Part shown: positions 26,603 through 36,214 of the stretch, one piece after another
Numbering within the stretch: position 1 is the first letter of the stretch
Layout: every line of letters begins with the position of its first letter
Assembly: GCF_021462285.1 (NCBI RefSeq)
Contig: NZ_CP082787.1
Location: forward strand, 2,914,001-2,978,000
Reading direction: 5' to 3'
DNA: 64,000 bases
Source of the DNA: Serratia entomophila
GTDB lineage: Bacteria > Pseudomonadota > Gammaproteobacteria > Enterobacterales > Enterobacteriaceae
Notes under the pieces: generated by a model
Databases searched by the model: none
Told to the model about the DNA's origin: nothing
What the model saw: only the letters and a program-made list of their open reading frames with translations
Made by a program: the position numbers and the translations under genes

Positions 26603-27703
26603 ATGAAGTCGCAACATGATCCTGGCCGATCCAAATCCCGCCACACTGAATACTCCCTGATTTTTCCCATTGCCGCACTGGTCGTGCTGAATCTATGGGG
26701 CAACACCAGTAACTTTCCGCTGATCGTAGGCATTAATATCATCGCGCTGGTGGGTATTCTCAGCAGCGCCTTCAGCGTAGTGCGTCATGCCGACGTGCTG
26801 GCGCACCGCCTGGGCGAACCCTACGGCTCGCTGATCCTCAGCCTGTCGGTGGTTATCCTCGAGGTCAGCCTGATCTCGGCGCTGATGGCCACCGGCGACG
26901 CCGCTCCGGCCTTGATGCGCGATACGCTGTATTCCATCATCATGATCGTCAGCGCCGGCCTGGTGGGCGTTGCCCTGCTGCTCGGCGGCCGCAAGTTCGC
27001 CACCCAGTACGTCAATCTGGGCGGCATCAAGCAATACCTGATGGCGATCTTCCCGCTGGCGGTGATAGTGCTGGTGTTCCCGAGCGCCTTGCCGGGCGGC
27101 AACTTCAGCACCGGGCAGGCGCTGCTGGTCGCGTTGATCTCCGCCGCGATGTACGGCGTGTTCCTGGTGATCCAGACCAAAACCCACCAGAGCCTGTTCG
27201 TGTACGAACATGAAGACGACGACGGCGACCCGCACCATGGCAAACCTTCTTCGCACAGCAGCGCCTGGCATGCCGCCTGGCTGGTCGTGCATCTGATCGC
27301 CGTTATCGCGGTGACCAAGTTCAACGCCAACCCGCTGGAAGGCCTGCTGACCAAGGTTAACGCCCCCGCGCAGTTCACCGGTTTCCTGGTCGCCTTGCTG
27401 ATCCTGTCGCCGGAAGGTTTGGGCGCGCTGCGCGCGGTATTGAACAATCAGGTGCAACGCGCCATGAACCTGTTCTTCGGTTCGGTACTGGCGACTATCT
27501 CCCTGACGGTACCGGCGGTCACCATCATAGCCACCCTGACCGGCCAAACGCTGATTTTCGGCCTGCAGACGCCGCATATCGTGGTGATGTTGACGGTGCT
27601 GCTGCTGTGCCAGCTGTCGTTCTCCACCGGGCGCACCAACGTGCTGAACGGCACCGCCCATCTGGCGCTGTTCGCCGCCTATATGATGACGATTTTCAGC
27701 TGA
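26603..27703 (+). CDS. chaA: Sodium-potassium/proton antiporter ChaA
   Basis: 366 residues, 11 or so membrane helices, calcium/cation antiporter family. Both alpha-repeats show the E-rich helix motif (LSLSVVILEVSLISALMATG at about 79-98, and LLILSPEGLGALRAVLNNQ). The central acidic loop (YEHEDDDGDPHHGKP, about 201-214) is typical of ChaA. It extrudes sodium or potassium, and calcium, at alkaline pH. AAGGAG lies 11 bases before the ATG. Confidence 0.95.
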   Translation: MKSQHDPGRSKSRHTEYSLIFPIAALVVLNLWGNTSNFPLIVGINIIALVGILSSAFSVVRHADVLAHRLGEPYGSLILSLSVVILEVSLISALMATGDAAPALMRDTLYSIIMIVSAGLVGVALLLGGRKFATQYVNLGGIKQYLMAIFPLAVIVLVFPSALPGGNFSTGQALLVALISAAMYGVFLVIQTKTHQSLFVYEHEDDDGDPHHGKPSSHSSAWHAAWLVVHLIAVIAVTKFNANPLEGLLTKVNAPAQFTGFLVALLILSPEGLGALRAVLNNQVQRAMNLFFGSVLATISLTVPAVTIIATLTGQTLIFGLQTPHIVVMLTVLLLCQLSFSTGRTNVLNGTAHLALFAAYMMTIFS

Positions 27704-27707
27704 TCAA

Positions 27708-27735
27708 AAAGGGGCGCCTTGTATGGCGCCCCTTT
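27708..27735. terminator. Bidirectional terminator between chaA and lpxO
   Basis: The arms AAAGGGGCGCC (27708-27718) and GGCGCCCCTTT (27725-27735) form an 11-bp stem with A and T flanks on both sides, serving two convergent genes. Confidence 0.85.
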
Positions 27736-27740
27736 CAGCA

Positions 27741-28643
27741 TCAGACCGCGAAGAAAATCGCCGCCGCTATCCCGCCAAACAAAATCCATTTAATGATGTA
27801 ATAGCCGGTGCGATTCCACGCTTTCAGCCGCTTGCCTACCTTGCGTATCGCATAAATATACTTGAACAGCTTATTGACACCGCCGACGCGGTCGCCCTCT
27901 TCGTTCGGCGCAGTGGCGGCGCTCATCAGATTGCGCCCCAGCCAGTGGTTGACCGCCTGCGCCCAGCGGTAACGCATCGGTCGCTCGATGTCACAGAACA
28001 AGATCAAGCGGTTTTGGCCGCTCTGGTTCTCCGCGTAATGCAGATAGGTTTCATCAAACATGACCCCTTCACCGTCGCGCCAGCTGTAACGTTCGCCGTC
28101 CACCTCAATAAAGCAGCGATCGTCGTTCGGCGTAATCAGGCCCAAATGGTAGCGCAGCGAGCCGGCATAAGGATCGCGGTGGCGCGGCAGTCGGCTGCCG
28201 TCCGGCAATTCAGCAAACATCGCCGCCTTGACCGAAGGCAGGCTGCGCAGCAACGCGGTGGTTTGCGGGCACAGGGTCATGGCCGATGGATGGCCGTCTT
28301 CGTACCATTTCAAATAGAAACGCTTCCAGCCGGTCTTGAAGAACGAATTGAACCCGGCGTCGTTGAATTGGTCCGACGCCTTGATCTGCTGGATCTCCAT
28401 CAGCTTTTGCCCTTCATCGCGAATGGTTTGCCAGTTTTCCCGCAGTACCGTCAATTCAGGAAACTGCTCCGGCTGCAAATACGGCGTGGTAGGTGCGCGC
28501 GAAAACAGGTACATAAAAACGTTCAGCGGCGCGGTAAACGTGGAATGATCGGAAAGTTGCCGCCAGACGTTGTAACGCACCCGGCCGCGGTAATGGACAT
28601 AGACAACGCACAAGATAAATAAAATCAGAATAATATATTTCAT
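27741..28643 (-). CDS. lpxO: Lipid A 2-hydroxylase LpxO
   Basis: 300 residues, aspartyl/asparaginyl beta-hydroxylase family, very close to Salmonella LpxO. Membrane helices are at about 1-18 and 284-299. The iron and 2-oxoglutarate site shows H155-R156-D157 in PRHRDPYAGSLRYHLGL and H202 in DETYLHYAEN. The enzyme adds a 2-hydroxyl to the secondary myristate of lipid A on the inner-membrane face, which alters envelope stress and immune recognition. Confidence 0.95.
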   Translation of the reverse strand: MKYIILILFILCVVYVHYRGRVRYNVWRQLSDHSTFTAPLNVFMYLFSRAPTTPYLQPEQFPELTVLRENWQTIRDEGQKLMEIQQIKASDQFNDAGFNSFFKTGWKRFYLKWYEDGHPSAMTLCPQTTALLRSLPSVKAAMFAELPDGSRLPRHRDPYAGSLRYHLGLITPNDDRCFIEVDGERYSWRDGEGVMFDETYLHYAENQSGQNRLILFCDIERPMRYRWAQAVNHWLGRNLMSAATAPNEEGDRVGGVNKLFKYIYAIRKVGKRLKAWNRTGYYIIKWILFGGIAAAIFFAV

Positions 28644-28840
28644 GATTGAATCGCATCAAGGAACCCAACATTCCATGCGCCCGTATGGCGCACACCCCAG
28701 AATGTCCTTTGGCGGTAGCATTATTCTTCACGCCAATCTGGAACCTACTAATCATTAACGTTAACCCAACGAAAATCTATACAAAAAACCACAATAATTT
28801 ACACTGGGGCTAAACGGATGGGCGTTTGGCGGCGGGATAA

Positions 28841-28864
28841 AAAAGGCCGCCGCAGCGGCCTTTT
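28841..28864 (-). terminator. Terminator after phoH
   Basis: AAAAGGCCGC-CGCA-GCGGCCTTTT forms a perfect 10-bp stem with T-runs on both strands, 15 bases past the phoH stop. Confidence 0.88.
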
Positions 28865-28878
28865 CATTAGCGGGTAGG

Positions 28879-29667
28879 TTAACTGTAAGCGTTGAGGGTG
28901 CGCTGGCACAGGGCGGAGCGCACGCAGTCCTGTTTATCGAAGCGGATAACGCCGATCATTTCGTCCTCTTCGAAGCGTTCCAACGCATCGCTGAGGCCTG
29001 ATTTCACACCGCGCGGCAAATCGCATTGGGTTACGTCACCATTGACGATTACCGTGACGTTCTCACCCAAACGGGTCAGGAACATTTTCATCTGGCTGGC
29101 GGTCACGTTCTGGGCTTCGTCCAGGATAACGACCGCATTCTCGAAGGTGCGCCCGCGCATATAGGCGAAAGGCGCGATCTCTACCTTGCCGATTTCCGGC
29201 CGCAGGCAGTATTGCATAAAGGACGATCCTAAACGGCGCACCAGAATGTCATACACCGGGCGGAAATAAGGGGCGAATTTCTCAGATATATCCCCCGGCA
29301 AGAAGCCGAGATCTTCATCCGCCTGCAGAACCGGACGGGTAACAATAATCCGGTCCACCTCTTTATGTATAAGTGCTTCCGCCGCTTTGGCGGCGCTGAT
29401 GAATGTTTTACCGCAGCCGGCTTCGCCGGTGGCAAATATTAACTGTTTATTATCTATGGCTGATAAGTAATGACCCTGAGCTTCGGTTCTAGCCTCGATG
29501 GGTGAGCTATCGCGCTTGTCTCGCGCCATGCCGATAGACTCAACACCCCCCATTTGTACCAGCGAGGTCACGGACTCTTCTTCAAGCTGGCGATGACTAC
29601 GAGCGTCACGACGAATAACGCGTTTCGCTTCACGACGTGCTTTGATCACTGCTTTCTGTCTTCCCAT
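28879..29667 (-). CDS. phoH: PhoH-family ATPase
   Basis: 262 residues, matching the core of E. coli PhoH from MGRQKAVIKARREAKRV onward. Walker A GEAGCGKT is at 81-88 and Walker B VVILDEAQN at 179-187, followed by MKMFLTRLGENVTVIVNGDVTQCDLPRG, the superfamily 1 helicase-like sensor segment. It is a cytoplasmic ATPase induced by phosphate starvation in E. coli; its substrate is probably RNA-related but unsettled. AAGGTG lies 6 bases before the ATG. No clear Pho box was found upstream. Confidence 0.93.
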   Translation of the reverse strand: MGRQKAVIKARREAKRVIRRDARSHRQLEEESVTSLVQMGGVESIGMARDKRDSSPIEARTEAQGHYLSAIDNKQLIFATGEAGCGKTFISAAKAAEALIHKEVDRIIVTRPVLQADEDLGFLPGDISEKFAPYFRPVYDILVRRLGSSFMQYCLRPEIGKVEIAPFAYMRGRTFENAVVILDEAQNVTASQMKMFLTRLGENVTVIVNGDVTQCDLPRGVKSGLSDALERFEEDEMIGVIRFDKQDCVRSALCQRTLNAYS

Positions 29668-30296
29668 AGTGGCACCTTACAGTTTGTTTCACCTACCGCA
29701 GCGGCCGGGCCGTGCGATTATGTTTCACACACGTATTAGGTTTTGGCCTCCTTCGGAGCCAATAAAAGCCAATGGACGGGGTGAATAAGCGGCGGCAATT
29801 TGATGCGCCGTTTTTTCACGGGATAACGCAGGTTGTGTAATTAAAAGTGGAGTAAAACGTGACAGGCGTTGGTGACGATAAGAGTGCGGAGTTGCCGGTA
29901 AAAGAGAGTCGGAGAGAGAACCCTCGTTACAACGAGAAATCAGGGAAGGTATGTTATTTTTTCTTTCCAGCCCAACCAAGGACTTTACCATTAGCGATCC
30001 CCGCAGTGTTATTTACAGCTTCCGCTGTGCACCTTGTGAAAACTACCGCCAGATGATTACAGTATAATGACATTCAAACCTGCAGCGTTGCTAAAATGTA
30101 AAAAAATTTAATATTTTTTGTTTTCAACCAACGCAGGAACACTATATCACGCCGGTTACGCCATTCCAGCAAAATTTTCTCCCACTGTCAGATCAAATAG
30201 TTATGATTAAAAACGCCGAATGACATTCCGGTTTCCGATTAAATTTTAGACAGTTTAAAATCTGCGTTTCAGCCCAAACTTTTGCATTCAACGTCA
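29668..30296. other. Intergenic region upstream of phoH, nothing identified
   Basis: About 630 bases, AT-rich toward 30080-30290. Small frames exist but none has coding character. It should hold the phoH promoter. Confidence 0.4.
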
Positions 30297-30330
30297 GAAA
30301 AAATGGGGGAACCTGCGGTTGCGGGTTCCC
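30297..30330 (-). terminator. Terminator after pqqU
   Basis: GGGAACC (30307-30313) pairs with GGTTCCC (30324-30330); the minus strand continues CCATTTTTTCTG. It lies 7 bases past the stop. Confidence 0.8.
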
Positions 30331-30336
30331 TGATCT

Positions 30337-32484
30337 TTACTCGAAGCTATAAGACAGGCTGACCCCGCCGCCCCAATTGCGGCCCGGCGCAGGTTCGTAA
30401 TAACGGCCGTTGCCTTCATTAACGATAACCGACCCCACATAGCTGCGGTCGAACAGGTTATCGACGCGGCCAAACAGGTTGAGCATCCAGTTGCCTACCG
30501 GATAGCGATAGCCGGTGTTGAGGCCAACGGTGGTATAGGCCGGCGCCTGCCCGGTATTGCTGTCGTTCACCTCGATATCGCTCATGTAGCGCACCTCGGC
30601 GCCGGCGTACCACCCTTCCGGCGGCGCCCAGGCCAGCGAGGCGTAGCCCATATTGCGGGCGATGCCCGGCATGCGGTTGCCGGACGGCACGGCATTGGCC
30701 GCGCTGCACTGGCTGTCGCCGCAGACGTCGTCGCGGTAGCGGGCGTCAAGCAGGGTCCAGGCCAGCTGCAGCTTCCAGTCGTAGGCGAACTGTTGATCCA
30801 GCGCCAGCTCCAGGCCGCGCCGGCGGGTTTGGCCGGCGTTTTTGTAGCTGGTGCGCCCGTTGCTGCTTTCGTCCACGACGATTTCATTCTGCGTGTCGGT
30901 CTGGAATACCGCCGCGGTCAGCAGGCCGTTGCCGATGCGGGTTTTGCTGCCCAGCTCCACCGTGTCGCTGGTGGCGGGCTGCAGGCCGAAGTTAAGCCCG
31001 CTCTGGTTGCCCGGGCGGTAAGACAGCTCGTTGATGGTCGGCGTTTCAAAGCCACGGCCGGCGGAGAGATAAACATTCCAGCCTTTATCGATCGCGTAGT
31101 TGAGTGAGCCAGCCGGCAGCCAGCGATGATAGCGGGCATTGCCGCTGTCGTCGCCGTTACCGGCGGTGACGTAATGGTCGTTGGAATCAAAGTTGACGCT
31201 GCTGAAGCGCACCCCGGCATCCAGCGTCAGGCGCGGCGTCAGCTGCCATGAGCTCTGCAGGTAAGGATCCAGGCTCCACATCAGGTTGCGTTCGTTGCGA
31301 CGCAGCGCCCCCTGGGTGCCCAGTTCGGTCACGCCGCCGGACCGGGTAAAGTTTTCATAACCCTTGCGTTGCTCGGTCATGGTTTCATAATCCAGCCCGC
31401 CGGTCAGGGTATAGGGCACCGCCGCCAAATCGCCGCGATGCGTCCAGCGGGTATCGATCCCCTGATAATGCCGCGTCAGATCGATAACCCCGCCGGGGTG
31501 TTTCGGATTGAGCTGAGGCGCCACCGGGATGGACTGATACTGGGTGGTTTCACGCTCACCGGCATACATCATCACGCTCAGGTCGTCATTGGCCCCCATT
31601 TGCCGCTGATAGTGCAGCCCGGCCTGGGTCTGCGACGTGCTTTTGCGGGTGTTATATTGATCGGCGCGCGGTGCCTGGCGCGGATTGTCATGCCACTCGG
31701 CGGCGGTCAGCCCACCGGGATCGTTGGCGTGAATATCCACGCTGTTGAACAGCAGCGTCAGCGTGCTGACGTCATCGATGCGCACGCCCAGCTTGGCGTT
31801 GCCGAGATTTTTTTGCGCGCCGCTGTGGTCGCGAAAGCCCTGGGTGGTGAAACGGGTGGCCGAAACGCTGTAGTTGACGTCCCCCGCCTGGCTGCCGTCG
31901 CCGGTCGCGCCGGTGGCCTTAACGCCGTAGCGCCAGCTGCCGTAGCTGCCAAAATAGCTGCCCGCTTCGATGCGATTGGGCTGCCGGCCGGTTTCGGTGA
32001 TCACGTTCACCATGCCGCCCGACGCGTTGCCGTACAGCGCGGAAAACGGCCCGCGCAGCACTTCGACTTTATCTACCGAGTTCAGATCGATATTCGACGT
32101 TTGCCCCTGCCCGTCCGGCATGGTGGCGGGAATGCCGTCGACGTAAATGCGCACGCCGCGCACGCCGTACATCGAGCGCGCGCCGAAGCCGCGCACCGAA
32201 AGCTGCAGATCCTGCGCATAGTTTTGGCGGTTTTGCACCTGCAGGCCGGGCACGCTGCCCAGGCTTTCCGACAGGTTGATTTGCGGTTTGGCCGCGCGAA
32301 TTTGATCGCCGTCGACCACGCTGACCGCCGCCGGGGTGGTCAGTTCGGACAGGCCGCTGCGCTTGGCGCTGACCACCAGGCTCTGCTCGCCATCGTCGCC
32401 CTGCGCGAAAGCGTACGCGCCGGGCAAGAACGCGGGAATAACTATGGCGGTGGCCGCCAACGTCGTTTTAGAGGTGCTTTTCAT
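30337..32484 (-). CDS. pqqU: TonB-dependent PQQ receptor PqqU (YncD)
   Basis: 715 residues. A signal peptide (about 1-28), a TonB box near SLVVSAKR, a plug domain (AAVSVVDGDQIRAAKPQINLSESLGSVPGLQVQNRQNYAQDLQLSVRGFG, then VEVLRGPFSALYGNASGG) and a 22-strand barrel ending in SLSYSFE. The plug and barrel follow E. coli PqqU/YncD closely, including GFETPTINELSYR and NEGNGRYYEPAPGRNWG. PqqU imports the redox cofactor pyrroloquinoline quinone across the outer membrane for glucose dehydrogenase; it is also a phage receptor. The gene stands alone. No Fur box is evident. Confidence 0.92.
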   Translation of the reverse strand: MKSTSKTTLAATAIVIPAFLPGAYAFAQGDDGEQSLVVSAKRSGLSELTTPAAVSVVDGDQIRAAKPQINLSESLGSVPGLQVQNRQNYAQDLQLSVRGFGARSMYGVRGVRIYVDGIPATMPDGQGQTSNIDLNSVDKVEVLRGPFSALYGNASGGMVNVITETGRQPNRIEAGSYFGSYGSWRYGVKATGATGDGSQAGDVNYSVSATRFTTQGFRDHSGAQKNLGNAKLGVRIDDVSTLTLLFNSVDIHANDPGGLTAAEWHDNPRQAPRADQYNTRKSTSQTQAGLHYQRQMGANDDLSVMMYAGERETTQYQSIPVAPQLNPKHPGGVIDLTRHYQGIDTRWTHRGDLAAVPYTLTGGLDYETMTEQRKGYENFTRSGGVTELGTQGALRRNERNLMWSLDPYLQSSWQLTPRLTLDAGVRFSSVNFDSNDHYVTAGNGDDSGNARYHRWLPAGSLNYAIDKGWNVYLSAGRGFETPTINELSYRPGNQSGLNFGLQPATSDTVELGSKTRIGNGLLTAAVFQTDTQNEIVVDESSNGRTSYKNAGQTRRRGLELALDQQFAYDWKLQLAWTLLDARYRDDVCGDSQCSAANAVPSGNRMPGIARNMGYASLAWAPPEGWYAGAEVRYMSDIEVNDSNTGQAPAYTTVGLNTGYRYPVGNWMLNLFGRVDNLFDRSYVGSVIVNEGNGRYYEPAPGRNWGGGVSLSYSFE

Positions 32485-32626
32485 CGGGAGAATGCCATTA
32501 AAAGTGCTGAAACATGAACCGTTTGGAACAAAATCAACGGAATGTTAATACTTTTAACAGTCAATTGAAAATATTACGAGCAAAAGGGTAAGTTTTTTTG
32601 TCACGCCCGTTCGGGCCAAAAGGAAT

Positions 32627-32646
32627 AAGGCGGGAAATCCCGCCTT
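32627..32646 (-). terminator. Hairpin after efeB
   Basis: AAGGCGGGA/TCCCGCCTT with a 2-base loop lies 11 bases past the efeB stop. The T-tract on the minus strand is weak. Confidence 0.6.
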
Positions 32647-32656
32647 GCCGCGCCGA

Positions 32657-33955
32657 TTACGCCTTAAGCAGGCCGCTGGCCAGATAATCCTGGCTGTCTT
32701 TGACGCCCGGCAGCACGAAGAAATAGCCGCCGCCTATCGGTTTGATGTATTCCTCAAGCGCCTCGCCGTTCAGCCGCTTTTGCACCGTCAGAAAACCCTT
32801 TTCCAAATCGGCCTGGTAACAGACGAACAGCAGCCCCATTTCCAGCTGGCCGGAGTTCGACACGCCGATGGAATAGCTGTAGCCGCGGCGCAACAGCAGA
32901 TTGCTTTGGCTTTCCGCCGTGCGCGGGTTGGCGAGGCGAATGTGCGCGTCCATCGGGATCACCTTGCCTTCGGGATCCTTGTCGTAGTCCGGCTCGTCGT
33001 GCTCGTGCTGCATACCCAGCGGCGCGCCGCTGTGTTTCTCGCGGCCGAAAATGGTCTGCTGCTCCTGCAGCGGCGTGCGATCCCAAAACTCGACGTGGAA
33101 GCGAATGATGCGCGCCGCCTGATAGCTGCCCCCCACCGCCCAGGCCGGCTCACCGGCGCTGTCGCCAACCCAGACCACGCGGTCCATCAGCGGTTTGTCG
33201 TCGGTTTTCGGGTTGCCGGTGCCGTCTTTGAAACCCAGCAGATTGATCGGCGTTTCTTTGCCCTTGCTGCGCGCGGAGTGGGCGGAAATGAACCCTTCCC
33301 GCTTCCAGCGCACGCTGAGCAGATCCGGCGAGTGCTTGATGATGTCGCGCAGCGCGTGGATCACCGTCTCGTTGGTGTTGGCGCAGATCTGCAGCACCAG
33401 ATCGCCATGGCACAGGCTGGCGTCCAGCGAATCGTTGGGAAAACGGGTCATTCTTTGCAGCCGCAGCGGTTTTTGCGCCTGCAGGCCGAAGCGCTCGTCA
33501 AACAGCGAACTGCCGACCGAAACGGTGACGGTCAGGTTGTCCGGGTAAATCTCCGGCCCCATGATGCCCGAATCGAGCGGCGGCAGCTTGGGATCGACCT
33601 CCGGCGCTTTGCCGCCGCGGGTAAGGAACGCGATGCGGTCGGTCAGCAACCGGAACAGGCGCTCCAGCTCCTGCTTGTCGGTGGCCAGCACGTCGAAGGC
33701 GACCAGCATCATCGCCGCCTGCTGCGGGGTCAGCACGCCGGCCTGGTGGCGGCCGTAAAACGGCTGCTTTTGCCAGCGTTCGTCCTGCGCGTTCGCCAGC
33801 GCCTCCGCCGGTTTATCCGCCGCCCGCGCCAGACGTGTGCCGCCCAGCGCCAGCGCCCCCAGCCCCAATCCTTGCAGCAAACGCCGGCGCGACGGCGAAG
33901 CCGCGCCCTGTTGCTGCGGATGCGGCCCGTTATCCGGGCCGATCTTGTCGCTCAT
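32657..33955 (-). CDS. efeB: Deferrochelatase/peroxidase EfeB
   Basis: 432 residues. A twin-arginine signal ([12 protein letters not shown], 22-33) sends the folded protein to the periplasm. It is a Dyp-type heme peroxidase: the GxxDG motif GFKDGTGNP is at 241-249 and the heme-ligand region around [10 protein letters not shown] follows. EfeB works with EfeU and EfeO in low-pH ferrous iron uptake and can extract iron from heme. The ATG at 33955 comes 11 bases after efeO. The in-frame extension to 34231 reads back into efeO and is rejected. Confidence 0.95.
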   Translation of the reverse strand: MSDKIGPDNGPHPQQQGAASPSRRRLLQGLGLGALALGGTRLARAADKPAEALANAQDERWQKQPFYGRHQAGVLTPQQAAMMLVAFDVLATDKQELERLFRLLTDRIAFLTRGGKAPEVDPKLPPLDSGIMGPEIYPDNLTVTVSVGSSLFDERFGLQAQKPLRLQRMTRFPNDSLDASLCHGDLVLQICANTNETVIHALRDIIKHSPDLLSVRWKREGFISAHSARSKGKETPINLLGFKDGTGNPKTDDKPLMDRVVWVGDSAGEPAWAVGGSYQAARIIRFHVEFWDRTPLQEQQTIFGREKHSGAPLGMQHEHDEPDYDKDPEGKVIPMDAHIRLANPRTAESQSNLLLRRGYSYSIGVSNSGQLEMGLLFVCYQADLEKGFLTVQKRLNGEALEEYIKPIGGGYFFVLPGVKDSQDYLASGLLKA

Positions 33956-33966
33956 AGCTCGTTGCC

Positions 33967-35100
33967 TCAGTCCAGACCCAATACGCCGCGCAGTTGTGAC
34001 AAATCTTCCGCCAGGGTGGTGACCGGCCCTTTCAGCGCGGTGCGATCGGCGTCGGTCAGTTTCTCGTAAGACGCGTAGCCGTCTTTGGTTTTGTATTTCG
34101 CCAGGATGGTATCCACGGTTTTGAAGTTGGCGTCGATCTTGTCCAGCAGCGGCTTGTTGGCCTTCATCAACAGCGGGCGCAGCAGGTTGACGATTTTCTG
34201 CGCGCCGTCGACGTTGGCCTGGAAGTCCCACAGATCGGTGCGGCTGTAGCGATCTTCTTCACCGCTGATCTTGCTGGCCGCCACTTCTTCGATCAGACCG
34301 GCCGCGCCGCCGACCACCTTGCTGGGCGGGAAGGTCAGATCGGCCACGCGTTTTTGCAGTTCGACGGTGTCGTTGTACAGGCGATCGGCGTATTTGCCCA
34401 TGTCTTTGGCGGTGTTGTCGGCGAACAGCGCTTTCTCCAGGCGGTGGAAGCCGGTGAAGTTAGGATCTTGCGCCTTCTTCTCGTAATCGTCTTCACGGGC
34501 GTCAATGCTGCCGTCGAGATCGGAGAACAGCTCGGCGATAGGTTCGATGCGTTCATAGTGCTGGCGCGTCGGGGCATACAGCTTGCGCGCTTCGGCCACA
34601 TTGCCGGCCTTCACCGCATCGGTGAACAGTTTGGTCTGCTTCACCAGCCCTTCCACTTCTTTGGTGACGTAGACTTTGTATTCGGCGATTGGGCCGACCA
34701 GATCCAGCGCGTTAGGCTTGCCGTCGGCAGCGCCGGCCGCGGCGGTCACCGTCAGCTTGCCTTTCGGGTTGCTCAGCAGCCCGCAGGTCATGTCGTAGTC
34801 ACCCGCTTCCAGATTGGCGGTCATTTTCTGGGTAAAGCCCGGCGCGATATTCTCACGCTCTTCCACCACCATCACCCCTTTCAGGATTTCCCACTCGACG
34901 TTTTTCTGGCTGGTGTTGTGCACCACAAACTGGGTTTTGCCGGCCGGCACCGTCAGCTGCATCGGCTCGCACTGTTTGTCGTTCACGGTAATCTTGACCT
35001 GCGGCACGTCCGCCGCCAGGGCGTCGATGCTCAGCGCGAACGCCGGGATAGCCAGTAACGCTGCGTGTAACGCCTTGCGGCGGAATAACGGAGTAGACAT
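33967..35100 (-). CDS. efeO: Periplasmic iron-uptake protein EfeO
   Basis: 377 residues with a signal peptide ending DALAAD. The N-terminal cupredoxin-like domain (about 30-120) contains [15 protein letters not shown] and [13 protein letters not shown]. The C-terminal M75 imelysin-like domain carries HxxE motifs (HYERIEP and HRLEKAL). It is thought to bind periplasmic iron and hand it to EfeU. It lies between efeU and efeB in one operon; the gap to efeU is 19 bases. Confidence 0.95.
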   Translation of the reverse strand: MSTPLFRRKALHAALLAIPAFALSIDALAADVPQVKITVNDKQCEPMQLTVPAGKTQFVVHNTSQKNVEWEILKGVMVVEERENIAPGFTQKMTANLEAGDYDMTCGLLSNPKGKLTVTAAAGAADGKPNALDLVGPIAEYKVYVTKEVEGLVKQTKLFTDAVKAGNVAEARKLYAPTRQHYERIEPIAELFSDLDGSIDAREDDYEKKAQDPNFTGFHRLEKALFADNTAKDMGKYADRLYNDTVELQKRVADLTFPPSKVVGGAAGLIEEVAASKISGEEDRYSRTDLWDFQANVDGAQKIVNLLRPLLMKANKPLLDKIDANFKTVDTILAKYKTKDGYASYEKLTDADRTALKGPVTTLAEDLSQLRGVLGLD

Positions 35101-35119
35101 ACGAGATTCCCTATTAAAA

Positions 35120-35965
35120 TTAATGATTGATTTTACGTTGCGCCGGAGCCGTTACCGGCGCCGTGCGCTGCGGCAGGAAAAAGAAAATCAGCGCCGGGAT
35201 CAGATACAGGAAATAAACCGCCACTTCGCTTACCGTCGGCGCTTCCTGGTAGCCGAAGATGCCCTCCAGCAAGGTGCCGAACAGCGAGTGGGTAGACAGG
35301 GTGTTGCTGAAATCAAAGGCGATATCCTGGAAGTGGTTCCACAGCCCCGCCTCGTGGAAGGCGCGGATCGCACCGGCGGCCAGGCCGGCGGCGACAAACA
35401 GAATAAACAGGCTGGTCCATTTGAAGAATTTGGCCAGGTGCAGCTTCACGCCGCCCCAGTAAATCATCATGCCGAGCACGATAGCGGCCACCAGTCCGAG
35501 AACGGCGCCGATCGGCGCTTCAATCCCCACGTCCTGCTGAAAGGCCGCCAACAGGAAGAACACCGACTCCAACCCTTCGCGCGCCACGGCGAAAAACACC
35601 ATCGCCACCAGCGCCCAACCCTGGCCCTGCCCGGAATTGAGCGCGTGATCGATGGCGCCCTCCAGATGCACCTTGACCGATCTGGAAACCTTGCGCATCC
35701 AGAACACCATATAGGTGAGGATAAATACCGCGATGACCGCGACGATACCTTCGAACAGCTCCTGCTGCTTCTGCGGGAATTCACCGGTGGTTTCGTTGAT
35801 GAAGATGCCCAACGCCAGGCACAGAGCGGCGGCAGCGATCACCCCGATCCAAACAACGCCCAGCCACTGGCCGCGCTGGGTGCGTTTCAGGTAGCTGGCG
35901 ATCAGGCTGACAATCAGTGCGGCCTCCAGGCCCTCACGAAACATGATAAGGAAGGGAACGAACAT
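35120..35965 (-). CDS. efeU: Ferrous iron permease EfeU
   Basis: 281 residues, seven membrane helices, Ftr1/OFeT family. Both iron-binding REGLE motifs are intact (10-14 and 129-133). Unlike the frameshifted K-12 copy, the frame is unbroken. The start at 35965 matches E. coli EfeU and has AGGGG 10 bases upstream; the 29-residue extension to 36052 is not homologous. A Fur box lies about 90 bases upstream. Confidence 0.95.
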   Translation of the reverse strand: MFVPFLIMFREGLEAALIVSLIASYLKRTQRGQWLGVVWIGVIAAAALCLALGIFINETTGEFPQKQQELFEGIVAVIAVFILTYMVFWMRKVSRSVKVHLEGAIDHALNSGQGQGWALVAMVFFAVAREGLESVFFLLAAFQQDVGIEAPIGAVLGLVAAIVLGMMIYWGGVKLHLAKFFKWTSLFILFVAAGLAAGAIRAFHEAGLWNHFQDIAFDFSNTLSTHSLFGTLLEGIFGYQEAPTVSEVAVYFLYLIPALIFFFLPQRTAPVTAPAQRKINH

Positions 35966-36053
35966 AGATAATAACCCCTGAAAAGGCATCCGCCGCGAGC
36001 CTGCGGGCCCGGAAATGGCCGCAGCGCTAATGTAAAGAAAAGTAAAACACAAC

Positions 36054-36072
36054 GATAGTGATTATCATTCTG
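36054..36072. promoter_or_regulatory. Fur box of the efeUOB operon
   Basis: GATAGTGATTATCATTCTG matches the 19-bp Fur consensus at about 15 positions and sits upstream of efeU. Confidence 0.82.
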
Positions 36073-36170
36073 CCGCGCAGAAATACAAGAGCGCCAAGAG
36101 TGATTTTTTCTAATCAAATGTCGCCAGTTGTTTCAGGGTTTTTAGCGAAAATAGCGGCGCTAACAATAAC

Positions 36171-36193
36171 AAAGGGCGCCTTAAGCGCCCTTG
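36171..36193 (-). terminator. Terminator after putP
   Basis: AAGGGCGC/GCGCCCTT (36172-36179 with 36185-36192) is followed on the minus strand by TGTTATTG. It lies 22 bases past the stop. Confidence 0.75.
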
Positions 36194-36214
36194 ATAACCC
36201 GTGGGAGGAAGAGA

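Noticed and set aside
28711..28721. Second ops-like sequence GGCGGTAGCAT on the plus strand
   Set aside because: No plus-strand gene follows, it lacks the JUMPstart upstream half, and it lies in the lpxO upstream region on the wrong strand.
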